Origin: Streptomyces sp. WP-1
GTDB lineage: Bacteria > Actinomycetota > Actinomycetes > Streptomycetales > Streptomycetaceae
NCBI RefSeq assembly: GCF_030450125.1
Contig: NZ_CP123923.1
Location: 6,014,001-6,078,000, forward strand
Direction of reading: 5' to 3'
Length of the DNA stretch: 64,000 nt
In this document: positions 34,333 to 42,903 of the stretch, in pieces
Position numbering within the stretch: position 1 is the first letter of the stretch
Layout: each line of letters begins with the position of its first letter
Notes under the pieces: model-generated
The model's input: the letters and a program-made list of their open reading frames with translations, nothing else
The model's database searches: none
What the model was told of the DNA's origin: nothing
Made by a program: the position numbers and the translations under genes

Positions 34333-35699
34333 CGTCCCTCGTACTCCTTGGAGATCTTCTCGGCGAGCTGCTGGGACTTCTTCAGGGCCGTGTCGACGGA
34401 CTGGCGTCCGGCGATGGCCGCGCTGATCTCCTGGGAGACCCTGGTGCCGAGGTCGGTGAACTCGGGGATGTCGACGAACTGGATGCCGGGCGCGGGACGG
34501 GGCTGCACGCCGGGGTCGCTCGGGCGGCTGCTCTCGATGGCCTGCCGGGTCATCTCCTGGAAGGCCGCGGCGGAGCGCCGGTAGTCGGCGTTCTCGTACG
34601 TCGAAGCTCGTTTGCCCGCCGGGACGTCGGGCCAGCCGCTGGTCTCGCCGACCAGCTGCTCGTACTCCTTGCTCGACGCCCAGGAGACGAACTTCCATGC
34701 CTTGTCGGGGTTGTGGGAGGCGTGCTGGATGCCCCAGGCCCAGGTGTAGAGCCAGCCGGAGGACTCGGTCCGCTCGACCGGGGCGGGGGCGTACCCCAGC
34801 TCGCCCTTGACCGGGGAGCCCTTCGCCTCCAGGGAGCCGGCCGCGGACGTGGCGTCGTACCACATGGCGACCTTGCCCTGCGTCATGTCGTTCAGGCACT
34901 CGGCGAACCCGGACTGCGCGGCGCCGGACTCGCCGTGCGCGCGGACCAGGCCGACATAGAACTTCGTCGCCTTCCGGAAGGCGGGCGAGTCCAGCCGGGC
35001 CTTCCAGTCCTTGTCGAACCAGGTGCCGCCGAAGGTGTTCACGACCGTGGTCAGCGGTGCCGCCATCTCGCCCCAGCCGGGCAGCCCGCGCAGGCAGATG
35101 CCCCGCATGCCGGGCTTCGCGCCGTCGGCCTTCGCGGCGAGGTCGGCCACCTGCTGCCAGGTGGGGTGGGCGGGCATCGTCAGGCCCTTCGCCGCGAACA
35201 CGTCCTTGCGGTACATAAGGAAGGACGACTCGCCGTAGAAGGGCTGCCCGTAGAGCTTGCCGTCGTCGCCGGTCAGGGACGTGCGCATCGGCGCCAGTAC
35301 GTCCTTCTCGTCGTACGACGGGTCCTTCGCGACGTAGCCGTCCATCGGGCGCAGCCAGCCGTTGCGGGCGTAGATCGGGATCTCGTAGTTGGAGAGGGTG
35401 GCGACGTCGTACTGGCCCGCCTGGTTGGCGAAGTCCTGGCTGATCTTGTCGCGGACGTCGTTCTCCGGCAGCACGGTGAAGTTCACCTTGATGCCGGTCT
35501 CCTTGGTGAAATGCGCGGCGGTGAGCTTCTGGAGCTCCACCATCTGGGGGTTGTTGACCATCAGTACGTTGATCGAGTCGCCGCCGGATCCGGCTCCGCC
35601 CGCCCCGACCCAGCAGCCGGAGAGCAGGGGGGTGAGCAGCGTCCCTGCGGCGGCCAGGACGAGCGTGGCTCGTGGCCTCCGTCGGCTCGGGGTGCGCAT
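34329..35699 (-). CDS. Sugar/polyol ABC transporter substrate-binding lipoprotein
   Basis: Extracellular binding protein of 456 residues, lipid-anchored at Cys29 (lipobox LSGC). It belongs to the family 1 solute-binding proteins; conserved parts include VKVNFTVLPENDVRDKISQD-like N-lobe and GWLYTWAWGIQHASHNPDKAWKF hinge region. With the zinc dehydrogenase it suggests a mannitol/sorbitol-like substrate (inference). Confidence 0.94.
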   Translation of the reverse strand: MRTPSRRRPRATLVLAAAGTLLTPLLSGCWVGAGGAGSGGDSINVLMVNNPQMVELQKLTAAHFTKETGIKVNFTVLPENDVRDKISQDFANQAGQYDVATLSNYEIPIYARNGWLRPMDGYVAKDPSYDEKDVLAPMRTSLTGDDGKLYGQPFYGESSFLMYRKDVFAAKGLTMPAHPTWQQVADLAAKADGAKPGMRGICLRGLPGWGEMAAPLTTVVNTFGGTWFDKDWKARLDSPAFRKATKFYVGLVRAHGESGAAQSGFAECLNDMTQGKVAMWYDATSAAGSLEAKGSPVKGELGYAPAPVERTESSGWLYTWAWGIQHASHNPDKAWKFVSWASSKEYEQLVGETSGWPDVPAGKRASTYENADYRRSAAAFQEMTRQAIESSRPSDPGVQPRPAPGIQFVDIPEFTDLGTRVSQEISAAIAGRQSVDTALKKSQQLAEKISKEYEGR

Positions 35700-35777
35700 G
35701 GATCACTCCTGGATGTATGGGGATATAAGGGGTGTTCGATGGGTGGGGAAGGCCCGCAGGGGAGGGGACCGGGTTTC

Positions 35778-36545
35778 TCAGACCCGGATGACCTGGGGGC
35801 CCAGCAGGGCGTAGCGGTGGGCCTCGGCCGCGGGGAGCTGGGCGCTGGTCACGATCGCCTCCAGCGCGGCGACGTCCGCGAACCGGCAGAAGCTCGCCGC
35901 GCCGAACTTGGTGTGCACGCCCGCGAACACGGCGCGCCGCGCCGCCCGCATCGCCTGCGCCTTGACCTCGCCGACCGCCGGATCGGGCGTGGTCAGGCCG
36001 TGTTCGCGGGAGATGCCGTTGGCGCCGACGTAGGCGAGGTCGAGGACGAAGCCGGACAGCATCGTCGTCGTCCAGTGGTCGACGGTGGCCAGTGTGCCGG
36101 ACCGCACCCGGCCGCCGAGGAGCAGCACCTGGATGTGGTCCGCCCCGGCGAGGGCGCCCGCGACCGGCAGGGACGCGGTGACCACGGTCAGCGGCCGGTC
36201 CCTGGGCAGGGCCTCGGCGATGAGCTGCGGGGTGAAGCCCTCGTCGACGAAGACGGTCTCGGCGTCGCCCAGCAACTCGGCCGCGGCGGCGGCGATCCGG
36301 CGCTTCTCGGGCACCTGGCTGGTGGCCCGGAACGCCAGCGTGGTCTCGAAACCGGCGCTCTCCACCGGGTAGGCCCCGCCATGGGTGCGGCGGATCAGCC
36401 CGTGGTCCTCCAGAGCGCGCAGATCACGCCGGACGGTCTCCTTGGCCACGCCCAGTCCGGCGGCGAGCGCGGTGACATCGACCGCGCCGGTGGCGCGCGC
36501 GGCCCGCACGATCTCGCGCCGGCGTTCCTCCGCCGTTCCGGTCAT
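35778..36545 (-). CDS. DeoR/GlpR family transcriptional regulator
   Basis: A 255-residue repressor. Helix-turn-helix at about residues 20-50 (VTALAAGLGVAKETVRRDLR, then LIRRTHGG), and the DeoR sensor domain with LGDAETVFVDEGFTPQLIAEAL and TVVTASLPVAGAL. Such proteins sense phosphorylated sugars. It is 78 bases upstream of the binding-protein gene and reads the same way, so it probably controls this operon. Confidence 0.92.
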   Translation of the reverse strand: MTGTAEERRREIVRAARATGAVDVTALAAGLGVAKETVRRDLRALEDHGLIRRTHGGAYPVESAGFETTLAFRATSQVPEKRRIAAAAAELLGDAETVFVDEGFTPQLIAEALPRDRPLTVVTASLPVAGALAGADHIQVLLLGGRVRSGTLATVDHWTTTMLSGFVLDLAYVGANGISREHGLTTPDPAVGEVKAQAMRAARRAVFAGVHTKFGAASFCRFADVAALEAIVTSAQLPAAEAHRYALLGPQVIRV

Positions 36546-36919
36546 CCCGTCACCCTCCTCCCGCGGAGCTGCCCGTTCGGGCCCACGGGGGAAGTTCTAC
36601 CGTCGGTCCGCCGCCCTGACCAGGCTTGTTGCCCGCCCGATGCTGCCCGCTTGAGCCCGTTTGCCGGGCATGCCGTCCGTCGCGGACCTGCGCGGCGGTG
36701 CCGGGCGGGGTGGAAACGGGCGGCCCGCGTGCCCGGATGGGGCGCCGGACGGGCCCGTTCGGCGCCCGCGTGTCCGATTCTCTGCGTCCGGTACGGCGCG
36801 ATGTGGCCGGGCGCCGCGCGTGAGGCGCCCGGTGTTGACCGCCTCGCGGGGCCCCCTTAGCTTGAGGCCGTTCATGGATATGGACGATGGTCAGAGGAAT
36901 GCACGTCGAGGAGTCCCGC
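36546..36919. other. Gap between divergent regulator and hypothetical gene
   Basis: 374 bases that must hold promoters for both directions. I see no clear -10/-35 pair, palindrome, RNA gene or coding frame with a recognisable product. Confidence 0.5.
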
Positions 36920-38083
36920 GTGAAGGCCGCCGCGTTCGTCTACCCCTGGGACGTCAACGGGGACCCCGACGCCCCCGCCCGCATCGCCGGGCTCGGCGTG
37001 GAACAGGTGACCCTCGCCGCCGCCTACCACTCCACCCGCGCCCTGACCCCGCGCCACCCCCGCCACCGCGTCGTCACCGCCGAACACGCGGCCGTCCTCT
37101 ACCCGCCGGGCGACCACTGGAGCGGCCGCGTCCCGAGCCCGTACCCCGCCGGCCGCTGGGCCCCCGGCGACGCCTACGGCGAGGCCGCGCGGGCGCTCGA
37201 CGGCGCCGGGCTCGCGGTGCACACCTGGGTGGTCCTCGCGCACAACTCCCGCCTGGGCGCGGAACATCCGGGCACCTCCGTCGTCAACGCCTACGGCGAC
37301 CGCTACCCCTGGGCGCCCTGCGTCGCCCAGGAGGCCACCCGCGCCTACCTCGTCGACCTCGCCGCCGAGGCCGCCGTACGCCCCGGCGCGCGGGGCACCG
37401 AACTGGAGTCCCTCGGCTGGTACGGACTGCCGCATCTGCACGCCCACGACAAGATCTCCGGCGTGCCCCTGGGCGAGGCCGGGGAGTACCTGATGTCGCT
37501 GTGCTTCTGCCCCTCCTGCCGCAGGGGCTACGGGGAACAGGGTCTGGGCGCCGAGGAGTTGGCCTTCGCCGTGCGGGCCGCACTGGAGCCGCTGTGGCGG
37601 GGCGAGGCGGTCGACCGGGGCCTGCCGACGGTGGCGGAACTGCTCGGCGAGGAGCGGGCCGCCGCCGTCCGGACCTGGCGGGACGGGACCGCCCGCACCC
37701 TCCAGGAGACGGCCGTGTCCGCCGTGCGCGCCGCCGCGCCCGCCGGGTTCCAGGTCCTGCTGCACGCGGACCCCGTCCCCGAGCACTGCGGAGCGAACGC
37801 GGGCGTCGACCCCGCCCACATCCTCTCCGTGGCCGACGGCGTCGTGGTCCCCTGGACCGCGGGCACGGCCCCGCTGGCGCCCTTCGCCGCGCACGCGGGC
37901 GAACGGACCGTGCTGGCGGCCAACTTCACCGTCGTCTCCGGAATGGGCGGCAGCCCCCGCACCCTCGCGGCGGACGCGGCCCGCGCCCGGACGGCCGGCG
38001 CGACGGAACTGCGGCTGTACCACGCCGGACTGGCGTCGGACGGGGACCTCGCGGCGGTGCGCGAGGCACTGGCGGCACGCTGA
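36920..38083 (+). CDS. Hypothetical protein, possible TIM-barrel glycoside-hydrolase-like
   Basis: 387 residues, start VKAAAFVYPWDVNGDP. GTG 36920 is preferred because GAGGAG lies 6 bases upstream; ATG 36887 and 36899 are in frame. The chain alternates beta/alpha segments: GVEQVTLAAAYHSTR, GLAVHTWVVLAHNSRLG, ESLGWYGLPHLHAHDK, CFCPSCRRGYG, VADGVVVPWTAG. The start and the aromatic/acidic residues near strand ends resemble uncharacterised TIM-barrel hydrolase proteins. It diverges from the polyol operon regulator. Substrate and reaction unknown. Confidence 0.75.
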   Translation: MKAAAFVYPWDVNGDPDAPARIAGLGVEQVTLAAAYHSTRALTPRHPRHRVVTAEHAAVLYPPGDHWSGRVPSPYPAGRWAPGDAYGEAARALDGAGLAVHTWVVLAHNSRLGAEHPGTSVVNAYGDRYPWAPCVAQEATRAYLVDLAAEAAVRPGARGTELESLGWYGLPHLHAHDKISGVPLGEAGEYLMSLCFCPSCRRGYGEQGLGAEELAFAVRAALEPLWRGEAVDRGLPTVAELLGEERAAAVRTWRDGTARTLQETAVSAVRAAAPAGFQVLLHADPVPEHCGANAGVDPAHILSVADGVVVPWTAGTAPLAPFAAHAGERTVLAANFTVVSGMGGSPRTLAADAARARTAGATELRLYHAGLASDGDLAAVREALAAR

Positions 38084-38420
38084 AGCGACCGGACCACGTT
38101 CGCGGACGCCTCGCGCTCAGGGTTCCGGGCTCCGCGCCCCGCGTTCCGCGCCGAAGTCCCGTCGGTCACCGAGGCGTTGGCGCGGTCGCCGCCGACCGGC
38201 ATCGGTCCCCGGCCCGGCCGCCGCCTGACGGCACTCCAGGGGAACATCGCCTGATGCCCGAATTCCCGCACCGGAACACGCGATTCCGGCGGGCCGCTCG
38301 GACATGGCCGGAAAAAGACGTCCGTATCGATCGGATAACAGGCCTCGCGGTACCCCTTGTTATGCGCGTAGACAATCCGTGACCTGGTCACTCACTCTAG
38401 CCACCAGATCCGGAGAATCC
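38084..38420 (+). other. Gap upstream of acid phosphatase gene
   Basis: 337 bases. The last 100 bases are AT-richer (GATAACAGG and CCTTGTTAT half-sites near 38335-38362 form an imperfect inverted repeat) and probably hold the phosphatase promoter. Nothing else recognised; no PHO-box spacing found. Confidence 0.4.
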
Positions 38421-39218
38421 ATGCGGAAGTCCCTCAGAGCGGCCGCTGCCGGCGCCGCCTGTATCGTCGCCGGTGCCGCCCTGTACGGCGCGGGCGCGGC
38501 CACCGCCGGTCAGTCGACGGCCAACTCCACCCACGAGCCCTACAACATCGGGCTCCTGACGAAGGACATCGACACCTACTACGGCACCACCGCCGACAGC
38601 GACGGCGTCTACCAGGCGTCGCCGACCAGCCCGTACGCCAAGGACCTGGCGCGGATCGACCGGGACGCCAAGAAGTACATCGACCGGGCCGCCCGTACCT
38701 CGCGCGCGCACCACCAGAAGCCCGCCGTCATGTTCGACATCGACGACACGGTGCTGCTGAGCCTCGACTACGAGAAGCGCAACAACTACGGCTACAGCTC
38801 GGCCACCTGGAACGACTACGTCAACCAGGCCAACCGTCCCGCCGTCTTCGGCAGCCCGGAGCTGATCCGGTACGCCCGGTCCAAGGGCGTCACGGTCTTC
38901 TACAACTCCGGTCTCACCGAGGCGCAGCGCGGTGCCGCCGTCACCAACCTGAAGAAGGTCGGTGCCGACGTCAACCTGGACGCCGCCCACATGTTCCTCA
39001 AGGACGCGGCCAACCCGCCGGCCTACCTGAAGGACTGCGCCACCCCGGGCACCTGGACGTGCACGACCGTCCAGTACAAGGCCGGTACCCGCAAGCACAT
39101 CGAGAACGACCTCGGCTACCGGATCATCGCCGACTTCGGCGACCAGTACTCGGACCTGGACGGCGGCTACTCCGGCCGTACGTACAAGCTGCCGAACCCG
39201 ACGTACTTCGTCGGCTGA
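38421..39218 (+). CDS. Secreted HAD-family (class B type) acid phosphatase
   Basis: 265 residues with an N-terminal signal peptide (about 1-30, AAGAACIVAGAALYGAGAA). The HAD motif I is VMFDIDDTVLLS, motif II VTVFYNSG, the lysine in RKHIENDLGYRII, and motif IV FGDQYSDLDGG. This is the acid phosphatase (pfam03767-like) group that removes phosphate from small organic substrates outside the membrane. Transcribed alone. Confidence 0.92.
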   Translation: MRKSLRAAAAGAACIVAGAALYGAGAATAGQSTANSTHEPYNIGLLTKDIDTYYGTTADSDGVYQASPTSPYAKDLARIDRDAKKYIDRAARTSRAHHQKPAVMFDIDDTVLLSLDYEKRNNYGYSSATWNDYVNQANRPAVFGSPELIRYARSKGVTVFYNSGLTEAQRGAAVTNLKKVGADVNLDAAHMFLKDAANPPAYLKDCATPGTWTCTTVQYKAGTRKHIENDLGYRIIADFGDQYSDLDGGYSGRTYKLPNPTYFVG

Positions 39219-39344
39219 GGCATCCCGGACCTCCGTCGGAGGCCCGGCAGGGCCCGCTGACGTCCGCGCCCCCGCCACCGGCCGCCGCATGGACGGCGCC
39301 GTGGCGGGGGCGCGGTGGTTCTCGCCGGTCCCCTGGCGCTCACG

Positions 39345-40811
39345 TCACTTCTTCAGCGCCGCCGCCATCATGGCCCGCGCCACCGGCGCCGCCAGCCCGT
39401 TGCCGCTGACCTCCGAGCGGGCCGCGTCCGACTGCTCGACCATCACCGCGACGGCCACCTCCTTGCCGGTGCTGTCGGACTTGCCGAACGAGGTGAACCA
39501 GGCGTACGGCGTCTTGCTGTTGTTCTCGCCGTGCTGCGCGGTACCGGTCTTGCCGCCGACGGTCACGCCGTCGATCAGCGCGTTGGTGCCGGTGCCGTCC
39601 TTGACCACGGTCTCCATGGCGGACTGGAGCTGGGCCGCGGTCCCGGCGCTGATGATCCGCTTGCTGCTGGTGTCGCCGTCGTAGTCGTGCACCACGTCAC
39701 CGCCGCTGTCCACGGTCCGGGACACCATGTGCGGCGAGGGCAGCTCACCGCCGTTGGCGATCGCCGCGGACACCATCGCCATCTGGAGCGGGGTCGCGGT
39801 GACGTCGTACTGGCCGATGCCGGTCAGCGCGGTCGAGGACTTGTCCATGTCCTTCGGGTAGACGCTGGGGTAGGCGCGCACCGGCACGTCCTGGCGGTCG
39901 TCGTTGAAGCCGTACTTCTCCGCCATGGCCCGCACCTTGTCCTGGCCGAGGTCGACGGCCATCTTGGCGAAGACGTTGTTGCAGGAGTACTGGAGCGCCA
40001 CCCGGATCGGGGCGTCGCGGCAGGGCGCCGAGGGGTTCTCGTTGGCCAGGTCCCGCACCGTGCCCGGCAGCCGGTACGGATCGGGGCTGTCGGTGTGCTG
40101 GTCCACGTTCTTGTACAGCCCGCTCTCCAGCGCGGCCGAGGCCACGACCAGCTTGAACGTCGAGCCGGGCGGCAGCGGCTGGCGCAGCGCCCGGTTGCTC
40201 ATCGGCTTGTCCGGGTCCGCGTTGAGCCGCTTCCAGGCGGGGCCGGCCGTGTTGGCGTCGGTGAGTTCCGAGGGGTCGTACGACGGTGTCGACACGGCGG
40301 CCAGGATGCGGCCGGTCTTCGGGTCGATGGCGACGGCCCCGCCCTTCTTGTCGCCGAGCGCGTCGTAGGCGGCCTTCTGCACCGCCGGGTCGATGGTGGT
40401 GACCACGTCGCCGGGGTCGGCCCGCTCACCGGTGAGGGTGTCCATGATCGACTTCAGGCCGGGGTCCGTGCCGTTGAGCAGATCGGTGTAGATGCCCTCC
40501 AGCTGCGTGGGCGCGTACGCCTGCGAGGCGTAGCCGGTCACCGCCGCGTACAGCTTGCCGTTCTTGTACGTGCGCTTGTAGGCGAGGTCGCCTCCCTTGG
40601 TCCGGGCCGAGCCGGTGATGGCGTTTCCGGCCACGATGATGTTCCCGAGCGGCTGCGAGTAGGTCGCGATCGCGTTGCGCCGGTTGTTCGTGTCGTCCGC
40701 GAGGGCCTGTCCGTCGTAGAACTGCACCCAGGTCGCCCTGACCAGCAGGGCGATCACGAGCAGCAGCGAGAAGACGGACGCTCGCCTGATCGTCTTGTTC
40801 ATCCCGTTCAT
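39345..40811 (-). CDS. Penicillin-binding protein (class B transpeptidase)
   Basis: A peptidoglycan transpeptidase of 488 residues anchored by one N-terminal membrane segment (about 12-32). Catalytic motifs: STFK (Ser nucleophile, in PPGSTFKLVV), SCN (QYSCNNVFAKM) and KTG (VGGKTGTAQHG). The region before is the usual PBP dimerisation domain. Resembles the mycobacterial PbpA/Streptomyces FtsI-like group. Two ATGs, 40811 and 40802, can both start it; the start region is duplicated 69 bases upstream. Confidence 0.95.
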   Translation of the reverse strand: MNGMNKTIRRASVFSLLLVIALLVRATWVQFYDGQALADDTNNRRNAIATYSQPLGNIIVAGNAITGSARTKGGDLAYKRTYKNGKLYAAVTGYASQAYAPTQLEGIYTDLLNGTDPGLKSIMDTLTGERADPGDVVTTIDPAVQKAAYDALGDKKGGAVAIDPKTGRILAAVSTPSYDPSELTDANTAGPAWKRLNADPDKPMSNRALRQPLPPGSTFKLVVASAALESGLYKNVDQHTDSPDPYRLPGTVRDLANENPSAPCRDAPIRVALQYSCNNVFAKMAVDLGQDKVRAMAEKYGFNDDRQDVPVRAYPSVYPKDMDKSSTALTGIGQYDVTATPLQMAMVSAAIANGGELPSPHMVSRTVDSGGDVVHDYDGDTSSKRIISAGTAAQLQSAMETVVKDGTGTNALIDGVTVGGKTGTAQHGENNSKTPYAWFTSFGKSDSTGKEVAVAVMVEQSDAARSEVSGNGLAAPVARAMMAAALKK

Positions 40812-40818
40812 CCCGTAC
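40802..40818 (-). repeat. Duplicated start region, copy 1
   Basis: 17-bp sequence (GTACGGGATGAACGGGA on the minus strand) holding the penicillin-binding protein ATG at 40811; identical to 40871-40887. Confidence 0.9.
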
Positions 40819-40870
40819 GGAAGACGTCCGGGAAGGGCACGAACGTTCCCTCGCGCCGGGAATTCTCATG

Positions 40871-40887
40871 TCCCGTTCATCCCGTAC
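40871..40887 (-). repeat. Duplicated start region, copy 2
   Basis: Exact copy of 40802-40818, 69 bp upstream of it, between the GNAT stop and the penicillin-binding protein gene. Its ATG would read only Met-Asn-Gly-Thr before a stop. Confidence 0.9.
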
Positions 40888-40901
40888 TCATGCGCCCCGG
40901 G

Positions 40902-41387
40902 TCATGCCTCCGGGATGTCCGCGGCCAGGACGAGCACGACCTCCTCGATCTCCTCGCCCCGGCCGTTGGCGAAGCCCCGGGCCCGGACGGACTCGCGGAA
41001 GCCGCACTTGGCCAGGACCCGCAGCGAGGCGGTGTTGTCGGCCGCCGCCCGCGCGTACAGCGGCCGCTCGGGGACCTCGGCGAGCAGGGCGCGCAGCGCG
41101 GCCGTCGCCACGCCCCGGCCCCAGTAGGCGCGGTCGATCCAGTACGTCACCTCGCGCTCGCCGGGCTCCCCGTAGACCGCCGCGCTGCCGGCCACCCGCC
41201 CGTCGGCCAGCACCGTGCGCAGCACGTCGCAGGAGGCGCGGATCCGTTTGAGCCGGGCCTCGAAGGCGTCCCGGTCGGTCGGGTCCTGGGGGCCGAACGC
41301 GGCCATCCGCAGGGCCACCGGGTCGGTCATCTGCCGGAAGAACAACGGCAGATCCTCGTCGAGGACGGTCCGCAGCGCGATCTCCAT
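40902..41387 (-). CDS. GNAT family N-acetyltransferase (RimJ-like)
   Basis: A 161-residue acetyltransferase in the group of ribosomal-protein Ser/Ala acetylases. The acetyl-CoA-binding loop is YWGRGVATAALRALL and the following helix reads NTASLRVLAKCGFRE. It reads in the same direction as the penicillin-binding protein gene 90 bases downstream. Target unknown. Confidence 0.88.
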   Translation of the reverse strand: MEIALRTVLDEDLPLFFRQMTDPVALRMAAFGPQDPTDRDAFEARLKRIRASCDVLRTVLADGRVAGSAAVYGEPGEREVTYWIDRAYWGRGVATAALRALLAEVPERPLYARAAADNTASLRVLAKCGFRESVRARGFANGRGEEIEEVVLVLAADIPEA

Positions 41388-41462
41388 GGGGCCCGAGACT
41401 ACGACGGTGCGACCGCCGTGCCGGAGCGCGGCGCGCGGCTCGCCCCCGGCCCCGGTCCGCGC

Positions 41463-42233
41463 TCAGAGCCTGCGCGTCGCCAGGGTCAGCCGGTCGCGGG
41501 CCTCGGACAGCGCGTCCTTGATCGTCCGCTCACGGTCGGGGGTCAGCCGGGCCACCGGCACCGAGCAGCTGACCGCGTCCCGGGCCGGGCTGCGGACGGC
41601 AGCGCCACGCCGAAGCAGCGCAGCCCCACCGTGTGTCTCCTCGCGGTCGACCGCGAAGCCCCGCTCCCGCACCCGGCGCAGCTCCTCGATCAGCCGCTCC
41701 CGGTCGGTGAGGGTGTGCTCGGTGAGCGCGGGCAGCTCCGGCGGCAGCAGCGCCCGTACCTCGTCGGCGGTGTACGTGGCGAGGATCGCCTTGCCGAGCG
41801 AGGTGGAGTGGGCCGGGAGGCGGCGCCCGACCCGGGTGAAGGGGCGAGGAGAGTGCGGGGACGGGCGGGTGGCGAGGTAGACCACGCCGGTGCCGTCGAG
41901 CCGGGCCAGGTGGACGGTCTCGGTGGTGTCGTCGGCGAGCCGGCCCAGGGCCGGGCGGGCGGCGGCCACCACCTCGTCGCCGTCGATGTACGAGGTGCCC
42001 ACCAGCAGCGCCCGCACCCCGATGCCGTACCGCGTGCCCGTCGCGTCCGTCTCCACCCAGCCCAGCTCCACGAGGGTGCGCGGCAGCATGTACAGACTGG
42101 ACTTGGGGTAGCCGACGGTCTCCTGCACGGCCGCGAGGGAGTGCATGCCGGGGCGGCCGGCGAAGTACTCCAGCAACTCGACCGTCCGTACCGCGGACTT
42201 GACCTGCGCGCCGCCCGCGTCCCCTGCCGTCAT
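41463..42233 (-). CDS. IclR family regulator with two compensating frameshifts
   Basis: A 256-residue regulator with an N-terminal winged helix (about 10-65: HSLAAVQETVGYPKSSLYML) and the IclR ligand domain (about 80-256). Residues 200-213 (HGGAALLRRGAAV region) are not family-like. Reading the same DNA one frame over gives TVGLRCFGVALP, the expected sequence, so a one-base gain near 41632-41636 and a one-base loss near 41593-41597 cancel each other. The frame stays open and ends normally. The affected segment is part of the ligand pocket, so function may be changed or lost unless this is sequencing error. Confidence 0.85.
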   Translation of the reverse strand: MTAGDAGGAQVKSAVRTVELLEYFAGRPGMHSLAAVQETVGYPKSSLYMLPRTLVELGWVETDATGTRYGIGVRALLVGTSYIDGDEVVAAARPALGRLADDTTETVHLARLDGTGVVYLATRPSPHSPRPFTRVGRRLPAHSTSLGKAILATYTADEVRALLPPELPALTEHTLTDRERLIEELRRVRERGFAVDREETHGGAALLRRGAAVRSPARDAVSCSVPVARLTPDRERTIKDALSEARDRLTLATRRL

Positions 42234-42315
42234 CGCCCTCGGCCCCTTCGCTTCGACGGCGTCCAGTGCAGAGAACACCGGGAACCGGCGGCCCGGACAC
42301 GGCGTCCTCCGTCCC

Positions 42316-42828
42316 ATGATCAGTGAACCCGCGAGCACCCTGGAGATCCGCACCGCGCTGTCCGCCGAGGCCGGGGCCGTCGCCGCACTGCATCTGCGCG
42401 CGCGCTCGACGTACTACCCGGACGGTGTCCCGCAGGCGCAGCTCGACTGGACCGAGGCGTGGCGGGGGTCCATCGAGCGGCCCGACGGGCGGGTGCTGTG
42501 CGCCGTCCGGGAGGGCCGGCTCGCCGGGGTCGCCTCCTTCCGGACGCCGGACGGAGCCGGCCCGGACACCGTCAAGCTGTTCCAGTTCCATGTCGACCCG
42601 GACCGCTGGCGGGGCGGCATCGGTACGGCCCTGCACGCGGCCTGCGCGGCGGAGTGGCGGGCGGCGGGACGGCGCACGGCCGTGCTCGACGTGCATGTGG
42701 ACAACCTGCGGGCCCAGGCCTTCTACGCCCGGCAGGGCTGGGTGCCGGACCCGGAGAACCCGCCCGCGCCGGGGGACCACCATCTGTTCCTGCGGTACGC
42801 GGTGCCGCCGGAAGCGCCGGGGGAATGA
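42316..42828 (+). CDS. GNAT family N-acetyltransferase
   Basis: 170-residue acetyltransferase. The acetyl-CoA motif is RWRGGIGTALHAACAAEW followed by NLRAQAFYARQGW, the usual C-terminal GNAT helix. Divergent from the IclR gene; followed by the DsbA-like gene in the same direction. Substrate unknown. Confidence 0.9.
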   Translation: MISEPASTLEIRTALSAEAGAVAALHLRARSTYYPDGVPQAQLDWTEAWRGSIERPDGRVLCAVREGRLAGVASFRTPDGAGPDTVKLFQFHVDPDRWRGGIGTALHAACAAEWRAAGRRTAVLDVHVDNLRAQAFYARQGWVPDPENPPAPGDHHLFLRYAVPPEAPGE

Positions 42829-42839
42829 CCGGGGTCATT
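42824..42839. promoter_or_regulatory. Palindrome AATGACCGGGGTCATT
   Basis: 7-bp arms with a 2-nt centre, overlapping the GNAT stop and 65 bases before the DsbA-like gene. The short loop favours a protein-binding site over a terminator. Confidence 0.35.
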
Positions 42840-42903
42840 TGAATGTTCACGTACTCGGCGGGGATCGTCTCCGCCCCCGTACGACCTGGAAAGAGCCGAA
42901 GAC

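Noticed and set aside
33394..35706. A 770-codon open frame joining binding protein and permease
   Set aside because: Its first part is the binding-protein gene in the wrong frame; only the permease portion from 34332 is real.
38084..38420. PHO box upstream of the acid phosphatase gene
   Set aside because: GTTC-like words occur but not with the 11-base spacing and consensus of PhoP repeat units.
39315..42326. A 1003-codon open frame on the plus strand
   Set aside because: It lies antisense to the penicillin-binding protein, GNAT and IclR genes; composition is the His/Arg/Gly-rich type typical of GC-skew shadows.
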